Assembly: GCF_001618685.1 (NCBI RefSeq)
Contig: NZ_CP014342.1
Coordinates: 1,860,001 to 1,924,000 of the forward strand
Direction: 5' to 3'
Source of the DNA: Geobacillus subterraneus
GTDB lineage: Bacteria; Bacillota; Bacilli; Bacillales; Anoxybacillaceae
DNA: 64,000 bases
The notes beneath the pieces are model-generated. The model made no database searches and was not told where the DNA came from. It worked only from the letters and a program-made list of their open reading frames with translations. Positions 49,349 through 58,322 of the stretch are shown one piece after another; the stretch's first letter is position 1, and each line of letters opens with the position of its first letter. The position numbers and the translations under genes were made by a program.

Positions 49349-50614
49349 TCACCTAGAAAGGGAAACATCCGATCGCTGCGCCCGCTGCCCGGCTTGCCGG
49401 AACATCCACGCATACAGCCCCGCGCTGGCCAATGCGAGCATGCTGAGAGCCACAAATGTCCATGTATAGCCGATCCAAGTCACCGCCGCAAGCGACAACG
49501 GCGCCAGCATCCGGCCGATCGTAAAGCGAAGGCTCGCCGCGGCAAAATATTGGCCGCGCATGTCCTCAGGCGCCAGCTTCGACACAAACGACTGCTGCAA
49601 GCCGGCCGTCATCAGCTCGGCCAACGTAAACAGCGCCATCACCGCCATCAGCTCGACAATCGATGTTGCATGGCTAAACAGCCACATCGTGACGCCGTAT
49701 AACATCGACGAACCGATAAACGCCCACCGCTCATCGTAGCGCGCCATATAGCGCGCCACCATCACCGTGCCGAGTACGACAAGCAGCCCGTTTTCCGCAA
49801 TGAGCAAACCAAACGCATTAGCCCCGTCAACTGTAAAGCCGCCCCATAATGTTTCCTCTTCGATCGTTTCTTTTGTATACACAGGAATTAACAAATCAAG
49901 CTGCATGAACGTTTGTGCCACCAACACCCCGGCAGCGATAAACAAGAAAAAGGTGCGATCGCGCACAATGACAGTGTATTGCCTTAGTTGTTCGCGCCAA
50001 AACTGCGGCCATGACTCCACTTTCTGTTCGCCCGCCGCCAATGGGGCCGTTTCACGCAGCTGCCTCGCCAACAGTGTCGCCATCGCGAAACATGAGCAGG
50101 CCGCGGCAAAAAGCAACGCAAACTGGTGATCCGCATAAAATACCCCGCCGATCGTCGGACCGATGACAACGGAGACGTTGACAGATGTGTAAAATACGGC
50201 AAACACATGACTCCGGTCTTTTTCCGGCACGACATCCGCCACCATCGCCTGGCTTGCCGGCCAGTAAAACGCCCCGCAAATGCCGGCAAACGTAAAACAA
50301 AGAAAGCCGACAAACGGTGACTGCCACCATGGGGAGCTGGCCAAAGCAAAAATGAAAAACGCCATCCCCTGTCCATAGGCGGACAGCACCATCATCCGCT
50401 TGCGCCCGAACAGATCGGCACAATAACCGCCTAGCAAATTAGCAACGACAGAAAATACTTGTGAAACGATCAATAACATGCTTGCATTTTCTTTGCCAAA
50501 CGAGTCGGCAAAATAAATGGCCATAAACGGAAAAAACATCCAAAAGGTAGTATTCATCAGCGCTTCGCCAAACAAGCGCACTTTCAAATTGCGGTCCCAG
50601 TCACGTATTCGCAT
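49349..50614 (-). CDS. MFS transporter, probable drug/efflux type
   Basis: This 421-residue carrier has twelve hydrophobic segments. The loop between TM2 and TM3 has GGYCADLFGRKRMMVLSAYGQG, the MFS motif A, and TM5 has SVNVSVVIGPTIGGVFY, the motif C-like stretch of exporters. ATG 50614 with GGAGG about ten bases before it is preferred to the upstream ATG 50644. Substrate unknown. It is monocistronic. Confidence 0.85.
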   Translation of the reverse strand: MRIRDWDRNLKVRLFGEALMNTTFWMFFPFMAIYFADSFGKENASMLLIVSQVFSVVANLLGGYCADLFGRKRMMVLSAYGQGMAFFIFALASSPWWQSPFVGFLCFTFAGICGAFYWPASQAMVADVVPEKDRSHVFAVFYTSVNVSVVIGPTIGGVFYADHQFALLFAAACSCFAMATLLARQLRETAPLAAGEQKVESWPQFWREQLRQYTVIVRDRTFFLFIAAGVLVAQTFMQLDLLIPVYTKETIEEETLWGGFTVDGANAFGLLIAENGLLVVLGTVMVARYMARYDERWAFIGSSMLYGVTMWLFSHATSIVELMAVMALFTLAELMTAGLQQSFVSKLAPEDMRGQYFAAASLRFTIGRMLAPLSLAAVTWIGYTWTFVALSMLALASAGLYAWMFRQAGQRAQRSDVSLSR

Positions 50615-50699
50615 CCGCGCATCCTCCATAGTCGACAGACTCATTTCAGCCTGCTGAACATTATAGCATAGTTTTCTATTTTTTGTTAGAGAACTATTT

Positions 50700-50739
50700 C
50701 AGCAAAAAAAATCCTGTCCATCAGACCGGTGGACAGGAT
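50700..50739 (-). terminator. Terminator of the CAP-protein gene
   Basis: ATCCTGTCCA (50711-50720) and TGGACAGGAT (50730-50739) form a 10-bp stem; on the minus strand eight T residues follow. Confidence 0.9.
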
Positions 50740-50755
50740 GGGGAGGACGCCGCTC

Positions 50756-51496
50756 TTACTTGCGGATAAATTGTTGCGTCCAAATATAGCCGTTTTCTTC
50801 AAAACCAACGCCGATATGCGTAAAGTTTTTGTTCAAAATGTTCGCCCGGTGGCCTTCACTGTTCATCCACGCATTGACGACTTCTTGCGGGGTGCGTTGG
50901 CCTTTGGCGATGTTTTCCCCGGCGGCTGTGTACGAAATGCCGAATTTTTTCATCATCTCAAACGGGGAGCCGTACGTCGGGCTGTTGTGCGAGAAGTAGT
51001 TGTGGACCGCCATATCGCGTGATTTTTCGCGGGCGACTTTGCTGAGGGCTAAGTCGACTTGAAGCGGCGGCAAACCGTATTTTGCCCGCTCTTTGTTCGT
51101 CAGCTCAACGACTTGCTGCTCATAGGCGTTTAAGCCGGTTGTTTTTTGTGTTGCAGCCTTTGGCGCCGTTGCTGGCGTTTTTGCCGGCGCTTGCGTATTA
51201 GCTTGCGGTTTTGCCGCCGGCTGTTTGACCGTTGCCGGCGCCTGCGGTTTCGCCGTTGCCGGCTGCTTTACAGCCGGTTGCTGTGCTGCCGGTTTAGCCG
51301 GTTGGAACGACACAAACGGGAAGTATTGTTTCAACCATTTCTCTAAATCTTGAACGTTTGTGCTTGCATATTTTACTTGATACACGTTCGCCGTCGGGCA
51401 TGTCGTCCCTGCCGCTTCCGTTTTTGTTGTTGCCGCAAACGAAGCGCCGATGAGCGCAACCGAAGCGGCGATCGTCGCTACCATTTTTTTCTTCAT
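50756..51496 (-). CDS. Secreted CAP/SCP-domain protein (YkwD type)
   Basis: The 246-residue secreted protein has a Sec signal peptide ending TKTEAAG (~28), a short N-terminal module (TCPTANVYQVKYASTNVQDLEKWLKQYFPF), and a ~65-residue linker of Ala/Pro/Gln/Lys repeats (~57-118). A C-terminal CAP domain follows: YEQQVVELTNKERAKYGLPPLQVDLALSKVAREKSRDMAVHNYFSHNSPTYGSPFEMMKKFG, GENIAKGQRTPQEVVNAWMNSEGHRANILN. Metal-binding His residues are present. ATG 51496 lies behind CAAGGAGG. Similar proteins are made during sporulation or stationary phase. Confidence 0.88.
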   Translation of the reverse strand: MKKKMVATIAASVALIGASFAATTKTEAAGTTCPTANVYQVKYASTNVQDLEKWLKQYFPFVSFQPAKPAAQQPAVKQPATAKPQAPATVKQPAAKPQANTQAPAKTPATAPKAATQKTTGLNAYEQQVVELTNKERAKYGLPPLQVDLALSKVAREKSRDMAVHNYFSHNSPTYGSPFEMMKKFGISYTAAGENIAKGQRTPQEVVNAWMNSEGHRANILNKNFTHIGVGFEENGYIWTQQFIRK

Positions 51497-51512
51497 CGGA
51501 ATTCCTCCTTGT

Positions 51513-51545
51513 TTTCTATTTTCAAAATTAGTTTCTATTTTCAAA
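51513..51545 (-). repeat. Tandem near-repeat TTTCTATTTTCAAA in the CAP-gene leader
   Basis: TTTCTATTTTCAAA occurs at 51513-51526 and again at 51532-51545, 19 bases apart, and a truncated AGTTTCAAA follows. It lies just upstream of the ribosome site of the CAP-protein gene. Confidence 0.5.
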
Positions 51546-51559
51546 GTTTCAAAGGCCGT

Positions 51560-51955
51560 TGCGTCCGTCAGTGATGCCTGCATTGTTCGGCGAGGACCGT
51601 TTGGACGTCCTCTCGCCTGCATCCCCATTATAACATGGGGTTTTTGTAATATTTTTGGTCCAAAATGGAAAATGGGGTGTATTGGCAGCCCCGGTAAAAA
51701 AGACGCTTGTTTTCATTGCCAAATCAACACCGATTATTGACGGCTGCAATGATTGGAAGACGCATCCTTTCACTAACGATGATTCCTTTTTTTCCTCTAC
51801 TCCTCTAACCATCTATATTTTTCTTGCAAAAAGGGAGTTGACAGCCTCCGATTTCGGCCATTTCGTTTAACAATTGTTACAGCTGTGTTACAAAACAGAG
51901 AGAAACTCAACGTTTTGTTATAAAAAAAGAAGCTGCGGCATTTAGCCCCAGCTTT
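51560..51955. other. Spacer before mngB, no gene called
   Basis: About 400 bases. Open frames occur on both strands at 51549-51870 but have no ribosome sites or family resemblance. The part near 51875-51925 is AT-rich with TTGTTA-rich direct repeats. It may hold the CAP-gene promoter, but no pair of boxes is convincing. Confidence 0.35.
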
Positions 51956-51960
51956 TACGT

Positions 51961-54609
51961 CTATTCGTCCTTTTGCTCTTGATCGACAACAAGTACCGTT
52001 TTCACTTCGTTCGGCTTCACTTGTACAGTAAATTGCTGCTTTGCATCCATCACTAGCGGCGCAAGTGGGGTTTCGTTTAAGTTTGTGCGCCATATCGCCG
52101 ATAACGGCCCGTGCCATTGGAATGACGCCTCCGTCTTCTGCGGCGTCGGGTTAAAGAAGCGGACAATGACGCCGCGGTGGTCTTCGCTCCGCTTCACCGC
52201 GCTTAGCACGACCTCGCCTTCCTGTTGGGAAAACAGGCTATATTCATACGGCACCGAGAACGCCACCGGATTCATCTTCATGGCATCGTACGGCAGTTTG
52301 TTGTACGTATACAGCGGCGTTAAAAACTGTTTCGCCCGCTTGGCGACATTTGCTTCTTCCGTCGTTCCGCGATGCGTCGTCAACGCGAAGTGCAGCTCGC
52401 TCACACCGAGCATTTGCGAGTCCGGCGTTGCCATTTTAATGCCGGACGGACGGCCCGGGCGACGCACGAGCTCCTCTTTGCCCAGATAGCCGACGCTGCG
52501 TAAAAGCGTCACCGCGATCGTATCGCGCTGTTCCCCGACAATCTCGTACTCTCTCGTGCTGTTCGTCAGCACGGCGATGCCGCCCGTTTCATCCGACAGT
52601 CCGACATACGTGAGCATCGGGTAGATCGCATCCGGACGTTCATCCCATCCTTCTTGTTCCCACACGTCGATCGCCGGGTCGACGACCGGCCGCCGAATGA
52701 CACCGAACTGGTTGTCAGCGACCGAATGGGTAGAGGTGATGCCGGTTGGTACGTATAGGCGGACGCGGTGGTCTTTCGCTTCGTTATTGATGCGCACCCG
52801 GACATCGATGAGCGGTTGGTCCATCGGAACGGTCAACCGAATGGCGACATCAAGAAAACGATCATTCCGTTTCGCTTTCCGGCTGTCAAGATCGGCCGGC
52901 ACCGGCAGCCGGTAAGTGATATCGGCATAAGCGAAATAGCTGTTTTGCCGGAGCGAATACGTCGCCTTCACGCCCTTATTATCAATCGGCTCATCGCCCG
53001 GCAGCGGGGAAAAGTCATATTCGTCTCCATCATCACCGACATCTTCAAGCAAGAGCACATCGCGGAACGTTCGCTGCAGCTGTTTGTCATATATGTTAAT
53101 TGTCCCATTCTCATTGACGGTGATCGTATAAAACGGCGTATCCACTTGCTCAACAGCCGTTGGCGCTTGTTTGTTCATCTGTTCCGCCTCTTGCACTAAA
53201 TACGCTTTATACCCCATCGCCGGAATGCGGTCGCGGAAATGGATCGTATAGCGGACGAACGGATCGTAGTTGCCGTAATGGACGATTTGCCGGTCAATCA
53301 GGCCCGGGTCGACGATCGTTTCATCCACCACTTCAAACTCCACCGGTTCCCCGCGTTCATCGACGAGACGGAATGCTTTCCACTTCGTCGTAATTTCCGC
53401 TTCGATCGGCTCGTTCCGTTCGTACGGAAGCGTATTGTACACAACCAGCTTGTCGACCGACCGATCCGACGGCATCGCATCGGCCATTTTGCGCATATAA
53501 AATGTGATGAGCCGGTCGGCCCGCTCTTCCGCTAGCGCAAAGCGCCCCAAAATGTCGCGGTGAACAAGATCTGAACAGCAGCAGCCGATGCTGTCGTGCG
53601 CATGGTTTTTCATCATCTCTTTCCAAATGAGCTCCATCAGCCGGTGCTCATACGGAAACCCAAGCGTCGAGGCGATGGCGGCCAGCGGCTCAAGCACGTT
53701 CGTCACTTTGTTTTCGATGCGGGCGTTCGCCGCTTTAATGTCCATGCGCGTCGAGTAAATGCTGCGGTGAACGCGCATATATTTGCCGTCCAAAAACTCG
53801 CCGCGGATGACCGGAAGCTGTTCCTCTTTTTCCAGCTGTTCAAACACATGTTCATAGCGGCTTAAGAAAAAGGTCCGTTCCGGATAGAGCGTTTGCAGCT
53901 TGTCGATCACCTCAAAAATATTTTTTTGAATCGGCATTTGGTCATGACCGTTCGGAATGAGAATGTGATCGGTCGTCGCCCCGCGGTCCAAAACAGCAAA
54001 GTATTTGTCCATCCGCTCTTTCAGCTTTGCTTCATCAGTCGGAAGATATTTGCCGATCGCATAGCCGAGCGGGAACAGCTGCACAAGCACTTTCGAGCCG
54101 TCATCGCTCACCCAGTAAAACTCGGTTTTGTCTGTGCCATGCCGTTCCGACACGCCGCGCCAAAAAATGGCCCGCTTGATGCCAAAGCCGTTTAAAATTT
54201 GCGGCATCTGCGCCGATTGCCCGAACGAGTCAGGGAGATAGCCGATTTGCATCGGCTCCCCGAACTCTTGGCAATCTTTCAGCCCATAGAGCAAGTTGCG
54301 GACAATCGACTCCCCGCCGACGACCATTTCGTCCGTTTGCGTATACCACGGGCCGATGATCAGCTTTCCTTCTTGGACAAGGCGGCGGATGCGCTCTTTT
54401 TGCTCCGGCTTGACGGCCAAATAATCTTCCAACACGACCGTCTGCCCGTCAAGAACAAAGTATGGGTAATCACGATTCGTTTCCAACATCTCCAATATTT
54501 CTTCCATATCGTTCACTAACAAAATGCGCGATTCTTCCGCGGAAAAATACCATTCGCGGTCCCAATGCACATGAGGAACGATGTGAACGTATCGCTTCAA
54601 TATTTTCAC
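51961..54609 (-). CDS. mngB: Mannosylglycerate hydrolase, GH38
   Basis: The 882-residue enzyme cleaves (phospho)mannosylglycerate to mannose(-6-P) and glycerate. It follows E. coli MngB closely over its whole length as I recall that sequence: IVPHVHWDREWYFSAEESRILLVNDMEEIL, KLIIGPWYTQTD, IGYLPDSFGQSAQMPQILNGFGI (nucleophile Asp), FWRGVSERHGTDKTEF, ILIPNGHDQMP, DGKYMRVHRSIYSTRMDIK and ILKNHAHDSIGCCCSD-type KNHAHDSIGCCCSDLVHR. It lies 10 bases after the PTS gene. General alpha-mannosidase is the alternative, less likely given the neighbour. Confidence 0.9.
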   Translation of the reverse strand: MKILKRYVHIVPHVHWDREWYFSAEESRILLVNDMEEILEMLETNRDYPYFVLDGQTVVLEDYLAVKPEQKERIRRLVQEGKLIIGPWYTQTDEMVVGGESIVRNLLYGLKDCQEFGEPMQIGYLPDSFGQSAQMPQILNGFGIKRAIFWRGVSERHGTDKTEFYWVSDDGSKVLVQLFPLGYAIGKYLPTDEAKLKERMDKYFAVLDRGATTDHILIPNGHDQMPIQKNIFEVIDKLQTLYPERTFFLSRYEHVFEQLEKEEQLPVIRGEFLDGKYMRVHRSIYSTRMDIKAANARIENKVTNVLEPLAAIASTLGFPYEHRLMELIWKEMMKNHAHDSIGCCCSDLVHRDILGRFALAEERADRLITFYMRKMADAMPSDRSVDKLVVYNTLPYERNEPIEAEITTKWKAFRLVDERGEPVEFEVVDETIVDPGLIDRQIVHYGNYDPFVRYTIHFRDRIPAMGYKAYLVQEAEQMNKQAPTAVEQVDTPFYTITVNENGTINIYDKQLQRTFRDVLLLEDVGDDGDEYDFSPLPGDEPIDNKGVKATYSLRQNSYFAYADITYRLPVPADLDSRKAKRNDRFLDVAIRLTVPMDQPLIDVRVRINNEAKDHRVRLYVPTGITSTHSVADNQFGVIRRPVVDPAIDVWEQEGWDERPDAIYPMLTYVGLSDETGGIAVLTNSTREYEIVGEQRDTIAVTLLRSVGYLGKEELVRRPGRPSGIKMATPDSQMLGVSELHFALTTHRGTTEEANVAKRAKQFLTPLYTYNKLPYDAMKMNPVAFSVPYEYSLFSQQEGEVVLSAVKRSEDHRGVIVRFFNPTPQKTEASFQWHGPLSAIWRTNLNETPLAPLVMDAKQQFTVQVKPNEVKTVLVVDQEQKDE

Positions 54610-54619
54610 CTCATTTGTC

Positions 54620-56515
54620 TTATCGTTGTTGCGCCTTTAGCTTTTGCACGCGTGTAGCGACTAACAGCACCGTCGAAATCAACGCCCCGATCAGCGCGGC
54701 GCCAAGCCAGATGACTCCCGCTTTCCATAACGGTGCGCCTTGCAGGACAAACAGCGAGAAAATGCCGGCTCCCGGAACGTTCAGCCCGATTTGCGACGCT
54801 GTGACGATCGCCCCGGTGACCGCCGACCCGATGCAAAGCGACGGAATGACGCGCAGCGGGTCGTTAATCATAAACGGAATCGCTCCCTCGGTAATGCCGG
54901 CTAAGCCAAGAATCCATGTCGACTTGCCGACTTCGCGCTCGTATTCTTCAAAATACCGTTTGAACAACAGCGTCGCGGCGGTGACGGAAAACGCCGACAC
55001 CATTTTCACCGAGGCGAATGCCGCATACGGAATGAAGTTGCCGCTTGCCATCGCCCCAATGCAGAACGTATATGCCGCTTTATTGACCGGCCCTCCTAAA
55101 TCAAACGACACCATGACGCCTAAAATCGCACCGAGCACAATGGCGTTGCGGCCCGACAAGTTGTTCAGCCACTCAAGCAGCGCATTGTTCAGCCCGGCGA
55201 CCGGCTTGCCGAACACAAACAGCATCAGCGCTCCGACGACGAGCGAACCGATGACCGGGTACAGCCAAAAGCTGATAAATCCGGAGAACGCGCCTTTTGG
55301 CGGAAGCTGCTTTTTCAACCACTTCATAAAGTAGCCGGCCAAAAAGCCGCCGAGCATGCCGCCTAAAAAGCCGCCGTTGATCATCGTCGCGGCAATCCCC
55401 GCGGCAAACCCCGGACCGAGCGCTGGCTTGTCGGCGATCGCATACGCCATGTACGCCGACAGCACCGGAATCATGAGCGTGCCAAGCATATTGCCGCCCA
55501 GTTTGCGCAGCATCCAAAGCCACGAGTTTTCCGTATCGTATACTTGTTGAAGCCCAAACGCCTGGGCGATAAGCACCGCACACGCCAAAATCATCCCGCC
55601 GGCGACGATAATCGGAATAATATGAGAAATGCCGGTCAAAATGGCGTTTTTCACTTCCGTTTGCCATGAAACGCGCTCAGGCATTGTCTCCTTTGTCGGC
55701 TCATATTCCCGCTTTCCTTCCTTTTCGGCCTTCTCAAGCGCTTTCAAAAGAACGCCTTTCGCATCTTTCAGCGGCGCCGCAACTGTCGTTCGGTACACCG
55801 GCAAATGGGCAAACCGTTCTTCGTTTTTCACCGCCACGTCTGCAGCAAAAATCGCCGCTTCCGCTTTTCGCAGCCGCTCCTCGGTATGGCGGTCTTCGAT
55901 GCCGTTTGCCCCTTGCTTTTCGACGAATACGGCAACCCCGATCTCCCGTCCGGCTTGCTCTAACGCTTCAGCCGCCATATACGTATGGGCGATGCCAGCC
56001 GGGCAGGCCGTGACGGCGACAATCGTTTTTCCTGCTGGCGCTGCAACGGCCTCCGCCTTTTCCCCGTCAAGGGCGCGATACAGCTCTTCCGCCGTGCGGC
56101 ATTGCTGCAACCGCTTACGATAGTCAGCGCGCGCCAGCCGTTTAGCAAGTTCGGCAAGCAAATCCAAGTGCGTCGATCCGGCTTCCTGTTCCGGAATCGC
56201 TAATAAAAAAACAAGCTCCACTTCATTGGACGGATCGATGCTCTCCCAATCGCGAATCGGCCGAGCCAGCTTCGCCACCGCAAAGGCCGCCGATTTTACC
56301 GCTTTCGACTTCCCGTGCGGAATGGCTAGCCCCGCTTCAAGCCCCGTCGGAGAGAGCGCTTCCCGCTCCATCACCGCTTGATAAAACGATTCAGCCGAAT
56401 ACAAATTCCCCTCCTCGTCCAACTTGCGGACAAGATGGCGGATAACTTCCTCTTTCGTGGACAACGACAATCCTACATCGATCAGCCGAACGTTCGTCAG
56501 CTGTTTCAGCTCCAT
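54620..56515 (-). CDS. mngA: Mannosylglycerate-specific PTS transporter EIIABC
   Basis: This 631-residue fructose-family PTS protein is ordered A-B-C. EIIA (about 1-145) has LAIPHGKS with phospho-His67; EIIB (~160-260) has VTACPAGIAHTYMAAE with Cys171; EIIC (~285-625) has ENSWLWMLRKLGGNMLGTLMIPVLSAYMAYAIADKPALGPGFAAG and GITEGAIPFMINDPLRVIPS. Order and motifs match E. coli MngA. It imports and phosphorylates 2-O-alpha-mannosylglycerate for the hydrolase downstream. ATG 56515 places GAGAGG nine bases upstream; ATG 56524 does not. Confidence 0.88.
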   Translation of the reverse strand: MELKQLTNVRLIDVGLSLSTKEEVIRHLVRKLDEEGNLYSAESFYQAVMEREALSPTGLEAGLAIPHGKSKAVKSAAFAVAKLARPIRDWESIDPSNEVELVFLLAIPEQEAGSTHLDLLAELAKRLARADYRKRLQQCRTAEELYRALDGEKAEAVAAPAGKTIVAVTACPAGIAHTYMAAEALEQAGREIGVAVFVEKQGANGIEDRHTEERLRKAEAAIFAADVAVKNEERFAHLPVYRTTVAAPLKDAKGVLLKALEKAEKEGKREYEPTKETMPERVSWQTEVKNAILTGISHIIPIIVAGGMILACAVLIAQAFGLQQVYDTENSWLWMLRKLGGNMLGTLMIPVLSAYMAYAIADKPALGPGFAAGIAATMINGGFLGGMLGGFLAGYFMKWLKKQLPPKGAFSGFISFWLYPVIGSLVVGALMLFVFGKPVAGLNNALLEWLNNLSGRNAIVLGAILGVMVSFDLGGPVNKAAYTFCIGAMASGNFIPYAAFASVKMVSAFSVTAATLLFKRYFEEYEREVGKSTWILGLAGITEGAIPFMINDPLRVIPSLCIGSAVTGAIVTASQIGLNVPGAGIFSLFVLQGAPLWKAGVIWLGAALIGALISTVLLVATRVQKLKAQQR

Positions 56516-56553
56516 TTCTCCCATCCTCTCTTTCCATGCCGTTTGTCGACTTC

Positions 56554-56559
56554 ATTATA
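56554..56559 (-). promoter_or_regulatory. Possible mngA -10 box
   Basis: TATAAT on the minus strand, 38 bases before the mngA start, immediately downstream of the hairpin that ends the regulator gene. No good -35 box; it may need activation, or the operon may be read through from the regulator gene. Confidence 0.4.
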
Positions 56560-56563
56560 AAAG

Positions 56564-56600
56564 AAAAAAAGCAAGAAGACCGAAATCTTCTTACTTTTTC
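56564..56600 (-). terminator. Terminator between the RpiR regulator and mngA
   Basis: AAGAAGA (56573-56579) and TCTTCTT (56586-56592) form a stem with a 6-base loop, followed on the minus strand by GCTTTTTTTCTTTT. Confidence 0.75.
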
Positions 56601-56636
56601 ACCATCCTCGCGCCATGATTCGTTTCGTGTGTGTAT

Positions 56637-57374
56637 TTATACACATCCGCCGTACTTTTGCCAATACCGTTCACTCAACGCCCGCAGCACGAGATAAAGG
56701 GATGTGCGGTCGGTGACATCATACTTGTTTAAAAACTGCTTGGGCGCCCAGCAATACAAGCGGAAATCGGCAAGATCGGCGAGCGAATTGGGAGAAAAAT
56801 GCGTCAAGCTGATGACAAACGCCCCGTTTTGCTTCGCGGCCGCAACCGCCTCAAGCACTTGCTTCGTTTCCCCAGATACGCTAATGACAAAGACGACATC
56901 CTTTTCCCCGCAGCGGTCCGCATTATACAACATATCGTGGCGCTGGACAAAAAAGTCGGCCGGCTTGCCGACGCAACGCAAATGTTTCGCCATCATCTCG
57001 CAAAAATAGGCGGAATCGCCGATGCCGTAAAAAAAGACGTGTTTCGCCTCATGCAGCTTGCGAACAGCATCTTCGATGAGCTGCTCGTCGATCAGCTCTT
57101 TCGTTTTTTCGATGGCCGTTTTTCCGTCCGCCTTTATCGCCGCCTCGGCCCGCCGCTCGAGCGCCAACGCCGCCTTCAGTTCCGCAAACCCCTTATACCC
57201 TAATTTTTTGGCGAACCGGACGATCGTGTTCGGCACTGTATAAAGCGCTTCCGCCATTTTTTGAATCGGAATGTCGGCGATCTCGTCGCGGTGTTCCATA
57301 ATGTAATCGACAATTTGGTCATCTGTATCGTTCAGCTTATCGGCATACAGCCTCACCCGTTCATCAAAACGCAT
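56637..57374 (-). CDS. RpiR-family transcriptional regulator of the mng locus
   Basis: The 245-residue regulator has an N-terminal HTH_6 domain (DTDDQIVDYIMEHRDEIADIPIQKMAEALYTVPNTIVRFAKKLGYKGFAELKAAL) and a C-terminal SIS sugar-phosphate-binding domain (HVFFYGIGDSAYFCEMMAKHLR ... VFVISVSGETKQVLEAVAAAK). The ligand is likely a sugar phosphate from the pathway, such as mannose-6-phosphate or phosphorylated mannosylglycerate (inference). E. coli uses a GntR-type MngR here, so this is a different regulator for the same enzymes. Confidence 0.85.
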   Translation of the reverse strand: MRFDERVRLYADKLNDTDDQIVDYIMEHRDEIADIPIQKMAEALYTVPNTIVRFAKKLGYKGFAELKAALALERRAEAAIKADGKTAIEKTKELIDEQLIEDAVRKLHEAKHVFFYGIGDSAYFCEMMAKHLRCVGKPADFFVQRHDMLYNADRCGEKDVVFVISVSGETKQVLEAVAAAKQNGAFVISLTHFSPNSLADLADFRLYCWAPKQFLNKYDVTDRTSLYLVLRALSERYWQKYGGCV

Positions 57375-57457
57375 CGGTCTCCATCCCCCACCGTCTTCTC
57401 GTTTGCTACTATTTTAGCAAGAACCGATGGCGGTTGGCTACAGCGCCTGTTTCCGAT

Positions 57458-58207
57458 CTATGGCTGATGCCCCTCGACCAACAACGGAATGCGTGCTTTA
57501 TATTTCTCAATCCATCGGCGGTTATGTTCGTCCGCCCCCTCGATGTTGCCGCTTAAAAAGACTGGCGGTTCTACTCCATTTTCTGCCACAAGAGCAATCG
57601 CCTCGGCGAAAACGGCGTTTAAAATCGCGCTGCCGATCACTGTGGAAGTAGGCGCAAATGGAACAGAAACGTTTGGGTGGGCTAAAATCGCATCACCTTT
57701 CACAGAGTGGTTGTCAATCACAAGATCGACGACCTCATACAGCAACCGGCCGCTCTTATGCCGCGAGGGCTGGCTTTTGGAATATTCCAAGGACGTTACC
57801 GCAATGATATAAGCGCCTTTCGCTTTCGCCGCCAGCGCCACATCAATCGGGACCGGATTGCGCCCTGATGTGGACAAAACGAAAAACACATCTTCAGGAC
57901 GGATATCCTCATGATCTATAAAATTTTTTGCGAAATCATTCATTCTCTCCAACATGGACGAACGGACCGCCCCCTCATGAAGCATAAGGGGCTCAAAAAA
58001 TATTGGTTTAATTGGCACAAGCCCTCCAGCACGGTAGAACACTTCTTCCGTTAAAATGTGGGAGTGGCCACATCCGAACAGTTGAATAATTCCACCTTTT
58101 TGAATGGCTTCACTTACTACATAAGCGGCTTTTTTTAGATTGCCCTTTTCATGTTTTAAAACGAGTTCTAAACGTTCGTTCACTTTTTGGAAATATTGAT
58201 CGAGCAC
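57458..58207 (-). CDS. SIS-domain protein (UPF0309/COG4821 type)
   Basis: The 249-residue protein has a single SIS domain, GIIQLFGCGHSHILTEEVFYRAGGLVPIKPIFFEPLMLHEGAVRSSMLERMNDFAK and FVLSTSGRNPVPIDVALAAKAKGAYIIAVTS. Its nearest named family is COG4821, phosphosugar-binding proteins without a proven reaction. It is 83 bases upstream of the regulator in the same direction and probably heads the mng locus. An isomerase or sugar-phosphate handling step is likely. The phosphoheptose isomerase label often given to such proteins is not supported. Confidence 0.8.
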   Translation of the reverse strand: MLDQYFQKVNERLELVLKHEKGNLKKAAYVVSEAIQKGGIIQLFGCGHSHILTEEVFYRAGGLVPIKPIFFEPLMLHEGAVRSSMLERMNDFAKNFIDHEDIRPEDVFFVLSTSGRNPVPIDVALAAKAKGAYIIAVTSLEYSKSQPSRHKSGRLLYEVVDLVIDNHSVKGDAILAHPNVSVPFAPTSTVIGSAILNAVFAEAIALVAENGVEPPVFLSGNIEGADEHNRRWIEKYKARIPLLVEGHQP

Positions 58208-58265
58208 CGGCCGCCCCCCTTAAGCACTCGGCTTCTTATTTCTCGCAACAGATGCTCCTGCAGCC

Positions 58266-58293
58266 AAAAAAGGCTTCCCCTGCAAAGGAAGCC
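58266..58293 (-). terminator. Terminator of the malic enzyme gene
   Basis: GGCTTCC (58272-58278) and GGAAGCC (58287-58293) with an 8-base loop; on the minus strand TTTTTTGG follows. Confidence 0.85.
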
Positions 58294-58322
58294 GTCCATT
58301 CGTTCGTGGTATTTTGGTTCTT

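Noticed and set aside
51549-51870. Small open frames on both strands between the CAP gene and mngB
   Set aside because: No ribosome sites and no protein-like pattern; one overlaps the CAP gene leader.
54462-55334. 290-codon plus-strand open frame opposite mngA
   Set aside because: It is the antisense shadow of the PTS gene, whose motifs are intact; the shadow has no ribosome site and low-complexity composition typical of high-GC antisense frames.
57458-58207. Phosphoheptose isomerase (GmhA) identity for the SIS protein
   Set aside because: It lacks GmhA's usual neighbours and length; the single SIS domain better fits the COG4821 group of unknown reaction.
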